Assembly: GCA_938004375.1 (NCBI GenBank) | Contig: CALKWH010000302.1 | Span: 1-13,875, forward strand | Origin: an uncultured Pseudomonadota bacterium | GTDB taxonomy: Bacteria; Myxococcota_A; Polyangia; HGW-17 | DNA length: 13,875 nucleotides | Direction: 5' to 3' | Shown here: piece after piece, positions 7,276-13,875 of the stretch | Position numbering within the stretch: the stretch's first letter is position 1 | Layout: every line of letters starts with the position of its first letter | Translations under genes and position numbers: made by a program | The notes under the pieces: model-generated | What the model was told of the DNA's origin: nothing | Seen by the model: only the letters and a program-made list of their open reading frames with translations | Database searches by the model: none

Positions 7276-8421
7276 TCACGGGGTGGGTGCGGCGGCGGGC
7301 GCGGCGTCCTTGTCCACCAACTTCTTCACCACCGCGGCAACGGCGGCGGCGCGGGCGGCGTCCAGCTCGAAGGCCAGCGTGGCCACGGGACCGGCAGCCT
7401 TCAACTGGATCGCGTCGACCAGAGACGGATCCAGGCCGATCGCGGTCATCTGTTCCCGGATCTGGGCGAGTCCCTTCATGATCGTCCCCATGGCGACCAG
7501 GGCTTCGGCGGCCTTCGGGTCCTTCGCGTCGAGGCGCACGTCCACCCGGAGGCCGGCGTCCAGGGCGACCTGGGCGTCCAGGTCCCCCGACTTCAGGTTG
7601 GGGAACTGCACCGCGCCGCCTGCCTGGTTGATCTTCTCCAGCGGCAGGTTGCGCAGCACGACCTTCACGGCCTGCGGACCGCCATGGAAATAGCCCGCCA
7701 CCTCGCCAGTGCCCAGATGGCCCTCGCCGACCTTCAGTTTCGCGACCAGGTCCTTCTGTTCGCCGATGACGAACAGGATCCGGTGCTTGCCCACGGGCAC
7801 CAGGTGGGTCACGTCCCCGTCCTTGTCGACGACCTTGAAGCCCTTGACGGCGCCGTAGTCCGTCTCGGTCATGCGGCTCTTATTTTTCTTTTTGGCCTCC
7901 CTCATGCAGTTCAGCAGCTTCGCGCTGTCCACCGGCGTTTCGGCCAGGATGACCAGGTCCTTCTCGGAGTTGGCAAACACGGTCACCGAGGTCACCAGCG
8001 TCGAGACCTTCTTCAACTCCAGGCCCAGGCAGGCGCTCACGGCGACGCGGTCGAAGTCCTCGTCATCCATGAGCTCGGAGTTGAGTTTGTCCTCGAGGCC
8101 GGTGGCCAAAAAGGCTGGGCTGGCGAAGATTTTGGCGAGCTCGACGTGCACGGCGACCATGGGCGTGCCCAGCTCGGCCAGGGCGGTGAGCGTGGGGGGC
8201 GTCGCCGCGGGCGGGGGGACCGGATCGGGTTTGGCCGCCACGTCGGACTTCGGCGGTTCGGGGGTGGGCTCCGGCTTCATGTCGGGGGCAGGCCCGGGCG
8301 CGGGTTCGGCACCCATGGCGGGGGCGTCGGTCGCCTTCTTCTCATCCTTCTTCTTGCCGCACGCGGCGGCCAGCGAAAGGAGCAACAACGCAGACAACGA
8401 CAGGAACAGCAACTTCTTCAT
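7276..8421 (-). CDS. Lipoprotein of unknown function with Pro-rich linker
   Basis: 381 aa. The start at 8421 is supported by AAGGAG 8 bases upstream and by a textbook lipoprotein signal: MKKLLFLSLSALLLLSLAAAC, cysteine at residue 21, followed by a charged GKKKDEKK patch. A linker rich in Pro, Ala and Glu (about 30-80, including PAPDMKPEP) leads to a globular part of about 290 residues with alternating strands and helices (LVILAETPVDSAKLL, GKHRILFVIGEQ, AVKVVLRNLP, LDAGLRVDVRLDAKD). This pattern recalls periplasmic proteins with repeated alpha/beta subdomains such as DUF3352, but I cannot assign a family. It lies 34 bases after the helical protein gene in the same direction, so the two are probably one operon. 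It converges on the response regulator across a 27-base gap. Confidence 0.92.
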   Translation of the reverse strand: MKKLLFLSLSALLLLSLAAACGKKKDEKKATDAPAMGAEPAPGPAPDMKPEPTPEPPKSDVAAKPDPVPPPAATPPTLTALAELGTPMVAVHVELAKIFASPAFLATGLEDKLNSELMDDEDFDRVAVSACLGLELKKVSTLVTSVTVFANSEKDLVILAETPVDSAKLLNCMREAKKKNKSRMTETDYGAVKGFKVVDKDGDVTHLVPVGKHRILFVIGEQKDLVAKLKVGEGHLGTGEVAGYFHGGPQAVKVVLRNLPLEKINQAGGAVQFPNLKSGDLDAQVALDAGLRVDVRLDAKDPKAAEALVAMGTIMKGLAQIREQMTAIGLDPSLVDAIQLKAAGPVATLAFELDAARAAAVAAVVKKLVDKDAAPAAAPTP

Positions 8422-8455
8422 GACGATCACTCCTTGCGGGGGAGACGACCCCCGT

Positions 8456-9721
8456 TCATGGTTCGTCGGCGGTGAACCCGGCGCGGACCCAGAACGAGAC
8501 CTTGTCCGCGTGCCGCGCCTGCAGATCACGGACGTAGGTGTCGGTGTCGGCCACGCCGGACCAGTCGTCCACCCGCTCGTCGAGCAGGTCGATCATGTTC
8601 ACGAAGGACAGACCCTGCTCGACCTCCTGCGGGCGGTTCCGCTCCAGCAGCTCCTCGAGGAGCTGGCGGTACAGCAGGGTGGCGCCGAGCCCGCCCCGGT
8701 TGTAGGCCAGCAGGTCGGCGAGCTCCTCGAGCAGGGCCGGGTCCTGCCCGGCGAGCTGGTTGCGCCGCGCGACCACGTAGCGGTCGGCGAGCTCGGGGTG
8801 CCCGGCGTCGACGAGGAAGGTGGCGTCGTACGTAGAGAAGCGCAAATCGCGCATGATCTCGGACGCCTCCTGGCGCACGAACGCCTCCTCGGTCAGGTCC
8901 GGGAAGAACTCGGGCACATCGTCGAGCAGGGTGACCGTGCGCCGCATGCGGAAAAACTGCAGGAAGAAGCGACGCGCGCGGTCCTCGTCCTCGAGGCCGT
9001 CGAGCACCTCGTCGCCCAGGCGGTCCCAGGTCTCCAGATCCTCGTCCCCGGGGGGCTCGCGCAGCAGCCAGCGGGCGGCCATGTCGAACTCGCCCAGGCG
9101 CACGTGGATCTCGGCCACCATCACGCCTGCGTAGGATGGGATCTCGCCGTACATCTTCTCCAGGGTGGCCAGAAAGCGCTCGGGGTCGAGCATCTCGCGG
9201 GCCAGGGCCGCGGCGATGTCGAGCCAGGCGAGCCGCCGCTTCTCGTTCGTGGCGGCCTCGGCCTTCTCGAGGGCCCGCCGGTGCATGTCCTCGATGACCC
9301 GGGGCTCGAGCCAGTCCGAGGCGAGGCCGGCGAGCTGGTCCCGGATGCCCTCGCGCCCGGACAGGATGCCGTCGAGCACCCGCCGGGGCACGTCGTCGGG
9401 GGTCTCGGGCAGCCGCCTGGCGTAGTCGCACAGCAGGCCGAACGCGTTCTCGGTGAACACCTTTTTCAACAGATCTTCGTGATCGACGCAGCCGTGCAAC
9501 AGCTCGTTGTCGGACTCGAAGAAGGCCAGCACCAGATCCAGACCACGGCCTGGGTCATGCACAAAGAACGCCACCTCGTTGAGCCAGTTCGACAACTCCT
9601 CGACGTACTTCTGGACCTTGCGCTTGCCGCGCACCGCGCGCTTGGGCGCCTCGCTCACGAAGGCCGCGAGCCCCAGCCGCAACCTCGATACTTCCATCTC
9701 CTCGCGTTCACTTCTTCCCAT
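8456..9721 (-). CDS. Soluble helical-repeat protein, function unknown
   Basis: 421 aa from ATG 9721, the best start because GAGG lies 6 bases upstream; ATG 9727 would add two residues but has GAGG directly abutting it. The protein is acidic, almost entirely helical by residue pattern, and has no signal peptide or membrane segment, so it is probably cytoplasmic. Helical pairs such as LVLAFFESDNELLHG, RALEKAEAATNEKRRLAWLDIAAALAREM and LGEFDMAARWLLREP suggest a TPR-like or other alpha-solenoid scaffold. Weak resemblance to the DUF6880 group is possible but not established. It is upstream of, and probably co-transcribed with, the lipoprotein gene ending at 7276. The MITE-like element lies 83 bases upstream of its start, within the promoter region. 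Confidence 0.88.
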   Translation of the reverse strand: MGRSEREEMEVSRLRLGLAAFVSEAPKRAVRGKRKVQKYVEELSNWLNEVAFFVHDPGRGLDLVLAFFESDNELLHGCVDHEDLLKKVFTENAFGLLCDYARRLPETPDDVPRRVLDGILSGREGIRDQLAGLASDWLEPRVIEDMHRRALEKAEAATNEKRRLAWLDIAAALAREMLDPERFLATLEKMYGEIPSYAGVMVAEIHVRLGEFDMAARWLLREPPGDEDLETWDRLGDEVLDGLEDEDRARRFFLQFFRMRRTVTLLDDVPEFFPDLTEEAFVRQEASEIMRDLRFSTYDATFLVDAGHPELADRYVVARRNQLAGQDPALLEELADLLAYNRGGLGATLLYRQLLEELLERNRPQEVEQGLSFVNMIDLLDERVDDWSGVADTDTYVRDLQARHADKVSFWVRAGFTADEP

Positions 9722-9771
9722 CGCCATCCTCGACCGCCCGAGGGTCCTGCCCCCGGGAAGCGGCCCAACAT

Positions 9772-9800
9772 ATCATATTCCGGGCGAGATTGGATCCAGT
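9772..9800 (-). promoter_or_regulatory. Weak candidate promoter for the helical protein-lipoprotein operon
   Basis: On the minus strand TATGAT (9772-9777) is a good -10 box. The hexamer 17 bases upstream, ACTGGA, is a poor -35. The site lies between the MITE-like element (ends at 9810) and the gene start, so the element has not separated it from the gene. Confidence 0.3.
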
Positions 9801-9809
9801 GACTGACAT

Positions 9810-9975
9810 CTAGGAGCCTGTCGGGGAAAACCTTGGTCGCCCCACGGGTTGCGAAAATCCGGCCATTTCGTTGTTTTTCGGTCGAAGATTCCCAATATTC
9901 TCCCTCAAAACGCCTCATTCCCGGCATTTTCTCGCCTCGTGGCTTTTCGGTCGGATTTCCCCGACAGGCTCCTAG
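9810..9975. mobile_element. MITE-like element, 166 bp, perfect 20-bp terminal inverted repeats
   Basis: CTAGGAGCCTGTCGGGGAAA at 9810-9829 is matched exactly in inverted orientation at 9956-9975. The 126-bp interior is more AT-rich than its neighbours and encodes no transposase; GACCGAAAA occurs twice within it in the same orientation. The terminal CTAG is self-complementary, so it could be part of the repeats or a 4-bp target duplication, as in IS5-type elements (YTAR targets). In the latter case the element is 158 bp with 16-bp ends. It is probably a non-autonomous element mobilised in trans; no partner transposase is in the window. Confidence 0.82.
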
Positions 9976-11888
9976 GGCTTCGGCTGCACCGGCTTGCGGT
10001 TGTCGATGAAAAAGGGCGTCAGGGCCGGCGCTGACTTCGAGACGAAACCGGGCCGGCCGGCGCCCAGTTCCGAATAGCGGAAGGGCGTCAGGGGACCGTC
10101 CGGCCCCACGAGGGCATACAGGACGCGCCCCTCGGGGGTCTCCGAAGCCCATGCGATGGTTCGGGCTTTCCTGTCCACGTACAACTCGAGGCCGTGCATC
10201 TTTTTCGGGAGCGGCGGCTCCACCAGTTGCTTGCCGGTGGCGTACGCATGCAGGTATCGTTTTTTATTTTTTTCCACGATCAGGTGGTGCCTCGACCGCG
10301 GCAGGAAGTCGTCTGTGCCGCACAGCACCTCGACCCCCTTGGGCGTGACATGGCAGTTCTTGCCATCTTGCACAGGGAAATAATGGACGTCCCCTCCCGT
10401 GGAGATTCTCTCCAGTTTTTCGTACCGAGGGGACAGGAGCTCCGTGCCGGCGCGATCCAACACCCCCCACTTGCCCCCGGAGCGCACATAGACGAGGTCC
10501 TCGGTGTGCCACACCCGCTCCCACTTCAGGTCGATGACCACCTTTCCTTCCAGGTCCACGGCCCCCTCCTGCTCGATCCCGCTAGCGTCCCGGGTCATGA
10601 CCGGGATCAGCCCGGCCTCGGGCTCACCGTAGACCGACTCGTTCAGGTTTCGGTCGTCCAGGCCGCGCCGGCCCACGTGGCGCCAGGTCGGTTCCACGAG
10701 CGTCTTCCCCGTGTCGTCGGCCAACCCCCAGAGACCGCTCTCCTTGTTGAGAAACGCGACCCTGCGGGCGGACGGCAGGTCCAGGAGCCCATCACATCCC
10801 TCGAAGGTCACCGGGGTCCCGTCCTCCTTGAAGAGCACGCACGAGTTTTCGTTGTACAGAACCAGGTTGCGCATCTCCCGGCCGATGGGGAGCGCCAGCC
10901 GCGATACGGGGCCGACCAGCGTCTGACCCTTCGGGTCGAGGACCTCCCATCGTTTGCAGGAGACATAATCCGACATCAGGTAATTCTCGTTGCACTCCGC
11001 GCCGATGAGCGCCGCGCCCGAGGGCAGGGTCCGGAGCACCTCGTGGGTGGGCTCCATGACCACCTTCCCCGCGAGGTTCACGAGCCCCCACGCGTTTTTC
11101 CTTCGGAAGGGCGCCAACCGCGCACCGCCGGCCGGGGTCATCAGCCATTCGACGAAATCGGGGACGATCTCCGCGCCCACGACGGCGGGCCCCAGGAGCA
11201 CCTTCATTTCCGATCCGCGCCGGTCGTGCAGGCGGTAGGTGTACTCGTTGACGGGCACGCTGTAGTTCTGGTTCCGCCTGTGCATCGCGTCGGAGTCGTC
11301 CTTCTCCAGGGTGATGAACGACCTGCAGGAGGCCACGCAATCGATGCTGGCGTATTGAGTAAACAGGATTGGCTCCAGATCCGGCCCCAGCACCCCGAGA
11401 TAAGGAGACTTCTCCTGGCCCCGGTCCATCTCCACCTGGTACAGAGGTTTCTTCTCCTCGTTCTGCAGGGCGACCACCAGCGGACCGGCGAGCTCCTTTC
11501 CAACCCGGCCGGCGCGGTCCACCACCACGCAATGGCGCAGGAACCCGAACTGGTCGTATTTGCAGGCGCTGGCGAGGTCGGGCGCGACGAACTGGAACGT
11601 CCGGTATTCCGGCAGCCGGAGGACCTCCTTGCCCTGCGCGTCGAGCCAGCCGCCCACATACTCGGGTGCCCTCTCCGGAACGGCGGGCGGCGGGGCCATG
11701 TCCGGCGCGGGGACCGTCGTCATGTCCGGGGGCGCAGCCGGGCCGGACACCGCCGGGGACGCGGGGGCCGCCGGCGAGGACTCCTTGCTCTTCCCTCCGC
11801 ATTGGACCAACCCCGCTGCGAGCAGCAGCGGTATCAGCCGGATCGCTGCGTTCCATGAAAAAGCCCTGGGATTTTGGTCTCTTGACAT
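9972..11888 (-). CDS. WG-repeat lipoprotein
   Basis: 638 aa. A signal peptide (MSRDQ...LIPLLLAAGLVQC) ends in lipobox L-V-Q-C with cysteine 30; glutamine at -1 is unusual. A linker rich in Pro and Ala with PPDM and PAPDM follows (30-75). At least three WG repeats are visible: NAWGLVNLAGKVVMEPTHE (W267), GLWGLADDTGKTLVEPTWR (W387) and GKWGVLDRAGTELLSPRYE (W474). A degenerate copy may lie at GGWLDAQGKEVL near residue 80. WG repeats form beta-propeller-like or beta-hairpin arrays; their role in bacteria is largely structural or unknown. The start at 11888 has GGAG 11 bases upstream, rather far. The TAG stop at 9972-9974 lies inside the terminal CTAG of the adjacent MITE-like element. It is divergent from the esterase operon. 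Confidence 0.93.
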   Translation of the reverse strand: MSRDQNPRAFSWNAAIRLIPLLLAAGLVQCGGKSKESSPAAPASPAVSGPAAPPDMTTVPAPDMAPPPAVPERAPEYVGGWLDAQGKEVLRLPEYRTFQFVAPDLASACKYDQFGFLRHCVVVDRAGRVGKELAGPLVVALQNEEKKPLYQVEMDRGQEKSPYLGVLGPDLEPILFTQYASIDCVASCRSFITLEKDDSDAMHRRNQNYSVPVNEYTYRLHDRRGSEMKVLLGPAVVGAEIVPDFVEWLMTPAGGARLAPFRRKNAWGLVNLAGKVVMEPTHEVLRTLPSGAALIGAECNENYLMSDYVSCKRWEVLDPKGQTLVGPVSRLALPIGREMRNLVLYNENSCVLFKEDGTPVTFEGCDGLLDLPSARRVAFLNKESGLWGLADDTGKTLVEPTWRHVGRRGLDDRNLNESVYGEPEAGLIPVMTRDASGIEQEGAVDLEGKVVIDLKWERVWHTEDLVYVRSGGKWGVLDRAGTELLSPRYEKLERISTGGDVHYFPVQDGKNCHVTPKGVEVLCGTDDFLPRSRHHLIVEKNKKRYLHAYATGKQLVEPPLPKKMHGLELYVDRKARTIAWASETPEGRVLYALVGPDGPLTPFRYSELGAGRPGFVSKSAPALTPFFIDNRKPVQPKP

Positions 11889-12050
11889 GATTCATCTAAC
11901 TCCGTTTTTCCATCGCAACAGATTTAGCTAAAAAATTGGACAGTCGAAAAACTATGCTCCTGCCAAGGGGGGCTGTCAATGCCGACGTCCAACAGGCCGA
12001 CGTCCAACAGGTTGATCGACTTCCGGCGGGCCCGTGCTACATTGGCTCTC
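11889..12050. promoter_or_regulatory. Divergent promoter region between the WG lipoprotein and esterase genes
   Basis: The gap carries both promoters. For the minus-strand gene, TTCGAC, 16 bases, then TAAATC is the best pair I see, and it is weak; an AT-rich patch (11915-11950) surrounds it. For the plus-strand gene, TACATT at 12038-12043 is a plausible -10 only 7 bases before the ATG, with TCGACT at 12016-12021 as a possible -35 (16-base spacer). No operator palindrome is evident. Confidence 0.35.
11981..12010 (+). repeat. Tandem duplication, 2 x 15 bp
   Basis: GCCGACGTCCAACAG occurs at 11981-11995 and is repeated exactly at 11996-12010, just upstream of the esterase promoter. It could be a duplicated regulator site or a simple slippage product. 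It lies in frame before the esterase start, but I consider it non-coding. Confidence 0.85.
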
Positions 12051-13112
12051 ATGCATCCTGGTCGTCGGCTCCTCCTTCCCCCTTTGCTCGCGGCGGTCCT
12101 CGCCACCCTCTTCACGGCCTGCGGCTTCCAGCTCGACGAATGCGACGCCGGGGACGCGCGCCCGGGGGCGCGGATCGCGTGCCCCGTGCCCGGCCACACC
12201 GATCGCGCCTTCGACCTGCACGTGCCCGCCTCGTGGGACGGCGCCTCACCGCTGCCCGTCATCTACGCCTTCCACGGCGGCGGGGGCAACCGGGCGGCGG
12301 CCGCGCGGGTCACCTGTCCCGACGGCGACCGGGAGAACCCCGCCTGCCTGGTGCCCGTGGCCACCGCAGCGGGCTTCGCTGTCGTGCTCCCTGACGGCAC
12401 GGGCTCCCGCCCGCTGCGCAACATCCGCACCTGGAACGCCGGCGGGGGCCGTGACGGCTGGAACTGCGCCTCGGGAGGCGCCTGCCGTGAGGGCGTGGAC
12501 GACCTGCGCTACCTCGACGACCTCCACGCCGCCGTGGGCCGCGTGATCCCCGTGGACCCGGTCCGCGTGCACGCCACCGGCATCTCCAACGGCGGCGCCC
12601 TCTCCCACCGCTGGGCCTGCGAGCGCCCCAACGTCCTCGCCGCCATCGCCCCCGTGGGCGGCGCCAACCAATTCGAGGCCGCCGGCGGGAACTGCCTGGC
12701 GACCGGCCCCGCGGTGGCCGTCCTGCACGTCCACGGCACCGCCGATCCCTGCTGGCGCTACGAGGCCTCGTCGGACTCCTGCATCGCCGGTGAGAACGAG
12801 GGCGTCAAGGCCGGCGTCGCCGGGACCATGGAGGCCTGGCGCGTGCGCAACGGCTGCGACCCGGAGCCCGTGACCTCCGCCCTGCCCGACGGCGTCCCCG
12901 GCGACGGGATCACGGCCACCCTGTTCGCCTGGCCCGGCTGCGCCGCCGACGTCTCCTTGCTGCGCATCGACGGCGGAGGCCACACCTGGCCCGGGGGCTA
13001 CGCCTACCTGGGCGAGAACCGCATCGGCCCGGTCTGTCGCGACTTCGACGGCAACACGCTCATCGTGGACTTCTTCCGCGCCCACCCGAAAGCCGCCGGA
13101 GGCGCGCGATGA
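12051..13112 (+). CDS. Secreted PHB depolymerase / feruloyl esterase-type lipoprotein
   Basis: 353 aa from ATG 12051, which starts a lipoprotein signal directly (MHPGRRLLLPPLLAAVLATLFTAC; lipobox F-T-A-C, cysteine 24). The upstream ATG at 11979 would bury the signal behind a repeat-derived tail, so I reject it. The fold is an alpha/beta-hydrolase of the PHB-depolymerase/LpqC esterase group: oxyanion-hole HGGGGN, nucleophile motif G-I-S-N-G with Ser179, catalytic Asp232 in HGTADPCWRY, and His311 in GGGHTWPGG. All three catalytic residues are present and correctly ordered. Cysteines are numerous and probably disulfide-bonded. Likely substrates are polyesters or feruloyl/acetyl esters of plant polymers; the exact one cannot be told. 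Its stop overlaps the next start by 4 bases (ATGA), implying translational coupling. No ribosome binding site is visible, so initiation may be leaderless. Confidence 0.93.
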   Translation: MHPGRRLLLPPLLAAVLATLFTACGFQLDECDAGDARPGARIACPVPGHTDRAFDLHVPASWDGASPLPVIYAFHGGGGNRAAAARVTCPDGDRENPACLVPVATAAGFAVVLPDGTGSRPLRNIRTWNAGGGRDGWNCASGGACREGVDDLRYLDDLHAAVGRVIPVDPVRVHATGISNGGALSHRWACERPNVLAAIAPVGGANQFEAAGGNCLATGPAVAVLHVHGTADPCWRYEASSDSCIAGENEGVKAGVAGTMEAWRVRNGCDPEPVTSALPDGVPGDGITATLFAWPGCAADVSLLRIDGGGHTWPGGYAYLGENRIGPVCRDFDGNTLIVDFFRAHPKAAGGAR

Positions 13113-13756
13113 GCGTCCCGCGGCTCACCGCGCTCCCGCTGGCGTGCGTCGCCGCCCTGCTCTTCACCGGCTGCCCGTCGGTGTCCACCCTCCATCGCGC
13201 GGACCCGGTGATGCCGGGCCGCTGGGAGCTGGGGGCCGGCGTCGACGGCCTGCTGCTGCGCGACCTCCCCCAGGACACGCGCTCCCCCTCGGGCCAGGCG
13301 CTGGTCACCGCCCGCCGTGGGCTCTTCGAGGACCTGGACGCGGGGCTGCGCCTCTACACGGTCGGGCTTGACGCGTCGGTGCGATGGCGCTTCTACCGCG
13401 GCGCCACCTGGCGCGTGGCCGCGATCCCCACGCTGGGCACCGCGAAGACCGCCGAGAGCCAGACCACCACCAATGCCTGGCACCTGTTCGCCCAACTGCC
13501 GGTGGTGTTCACCCGCGATCTGAACCGCGACTGGAGCCTCTCATGCGGACCGCGAGTGGTCTGGGGCCTCTATTACCCAGAAGGCGGCGGAAACGCCCAG
13601 GGAACGATGCTGGGCGGGTTCGTCAACCTCGAGTACGCCCTGTCCCCGCGCTGGGCGATCGTCCCCGAACTTTCCTTCCACCGCACGATCCACGGCGAGG
13701 TCCCAGCGGACGGCTTCGTGCTCCACCTGGGCGCCGGCCTCCTGTGGCGCTTCTGA
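13109..13756 (+). CDS. Outer-membrane-type lipoprotein or small beta-barrel, function unknown
   Basis: 215 aa. The signal MSVPRLTALPLACVAALLFTGC has lipobox F-T-G-C, cysteine 22. The rest alternates amphipathic strands (DAGLRLYTVGLDASVRWRF, TWRVAAIPTLGT, WHLFAQLPVVFTRDL, SLSCGPRVVWGLYYP, WAIVPELSFHRTI) and ends in the aromatic F-V-L-H-L-G-A-G-L-L-W-R-F. A terminal phenylalanine on the last strand is a known recognition signal for outer-membrane beta-barrel assembly. About eight strands would fit a small barrel, yet the lipobox is unusual for one. The ATGA overlap with the esterase suggests a joint function such as uptake or surface display of products. I cannot name the family. Confidence 0.88.
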   Translation: MSVPRLTALPLACVAALLFTGCPSVSTLHRADPVMPGRWELGAGVDGLLLRDLPQDTRSPSGQALVTARRGLFEDLDAGLRLYTVGLDASVRWRFYRGATWRVAAIPTLGTAKTAESQTTTNAWHLFAQLPVVFTRDLNRDWSLSCGPRVVWGLYYPEGGGNAQGTMLGGFVNLEYALSPRWAIVPELSFHRTIHGEVPADGFVLHLGAGLLWRF

Positions 13757-13815
13757 CAACGACCGTTTGCATGATCCGCGCGAATGTGGGATGGTTTGAC
13801 CCAGAGGTATCGGCC

Positions 13816-13829
13816 ATGCTGCGCATTCT
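13816..13829 (+). CDS. Possible start of a further gene, cut off by adapter
   Basis: AGAGG at 13803-13807 lies 8 bases before ATG at 13816. Only ATG CTG CGC ATT and two bases precede the adapter sequence. It may be the true N-terminus of the next gene (M-L-R-I), but nothing else can be said. Confidence 0.3.
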
Positions 13830-13875
13830 AGATCGGAAGAGCACACGTCTGAACTCCAGTCACCGAATACGATCT
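13830..13875 (+). other. Illumina TruSeq adapter read-through, not genomic
   Basis: The last 46 bases begin AGATCGGAAGAGCACACG and run through the rest of the standard 34-base TruSeq read-1 adapter (13830-13863). An 8-base index CGAATACG (13864-13871) and ATCT, the start of the constant segment after the index, follow. This is untrimmed library sequence, so genomic sequence ends at 13829. The minus-strand frame entering here gives the adapter-derived peptide MCSSDL. Confidence 0.98.

Noticed and set aside
7871..9802. A 643-residue plus-strand open frame
   Set aside because: It is antisense to the lipoprotein and helical-protein genes, which have ribosome binding sites and, for the former, a clear signal peptide. 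Long antisense frames are common at this GC content.
10194..11858. A 554-residue plus-strand open frame
   Set aside because: It is antisense to the WG-repeat lipoprotein; it has no recognisable motif, and a composition rich in Arg, His, Val and Gly typical of shadow frames.
13541..13846. Minus-strand frame starting MCSSDLE
   Set aside because: Its start lies in the Illumina adapter and the rest is antisense to the 13109-13756 gene.

Overview
The window looks like one complete assembled contig (very likely metagenomic) from a high-GC, Gram-negative bacterium. It ends in 46 bases of Illumina adapter, so the right end is a library artefact and not genome. The gene content suggests Myxococcota or a related 'deltaproteobacterial' lineage: many lipoproteins with Pro/Ala-rich linkers, a giant thrombospondin type 3 (TSP3) repeat protein, a VWA lipoprotein with acidic calcium-binding repeats, a WG-repeat lipoprotein and a receiver-XRE regulator. 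That placement is inference, since no phylogenetic marker beyond a tRNA is present.

Layout from left to right. Bases 1-3526 (minus) are one uninterrupted reading frame, open at the contig edge. It encodes a secreted protein: signal peptide, a beta-sandwich-like N-terminal domain, a lamin-tail-like domain in a strikingly AT-rich patch, then at least 24 TSP3-type units. Bases 3748-5928 (minus) encode a VWA-domain lipoprotein, also with DxDxDG calcium repeats. Divergent from it is a small Cys/His protein (6100-6450, plus), then tRNA-Pro(CGG) and, 75 bases further, a response regulator with a receiver domain and an XRE helix-turn-helix (6661-7248, plus). Convergent to that are four minus-strand features: a lipoprotein of unknown function (7276-8421), a helical soluble protein (8456-9721), a 166-bp MITE-like element with perfect 20-bp inverted ends, and a WG-repeat lipoprotein (9972-11888) whose stop codon lies in the element's terminal CTAG. 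Finally, a plus-strand pair with a 4-base stop/start overlap encodes a PHB-depolymerase/feruloyl-esterase-type lipoprotein (12051-13112) and an outer-membrane-type lipoprotein (13109-13756). The first few codons of another gene are cut off by the adapter.

Most of the window therefore encodes the cell envelope. Two neighbouring proteins (TSP3 array and VWA lipoprotein) probably depend on Ca2+ and could form a surface adhesion or matrix module. The esterase and its overlapping partner look like a small export/uptake operon. I see no defence system, CRISPR array, prophage or intact transposase. The most unusual items are the modular 23/36-residue TSP3 array with its AT-rich lamin-tail insert, the receiver-XRE fusion next to tRNA-Pro, and the MITE-like element sitting exactly on a stop codon. 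No gene-free stretch exceeds 300 bases; the larger gaps (3527-3747, 5929-6099, 9722-9971, 11889-12050) are covered by promoter, hairpin or element entries.
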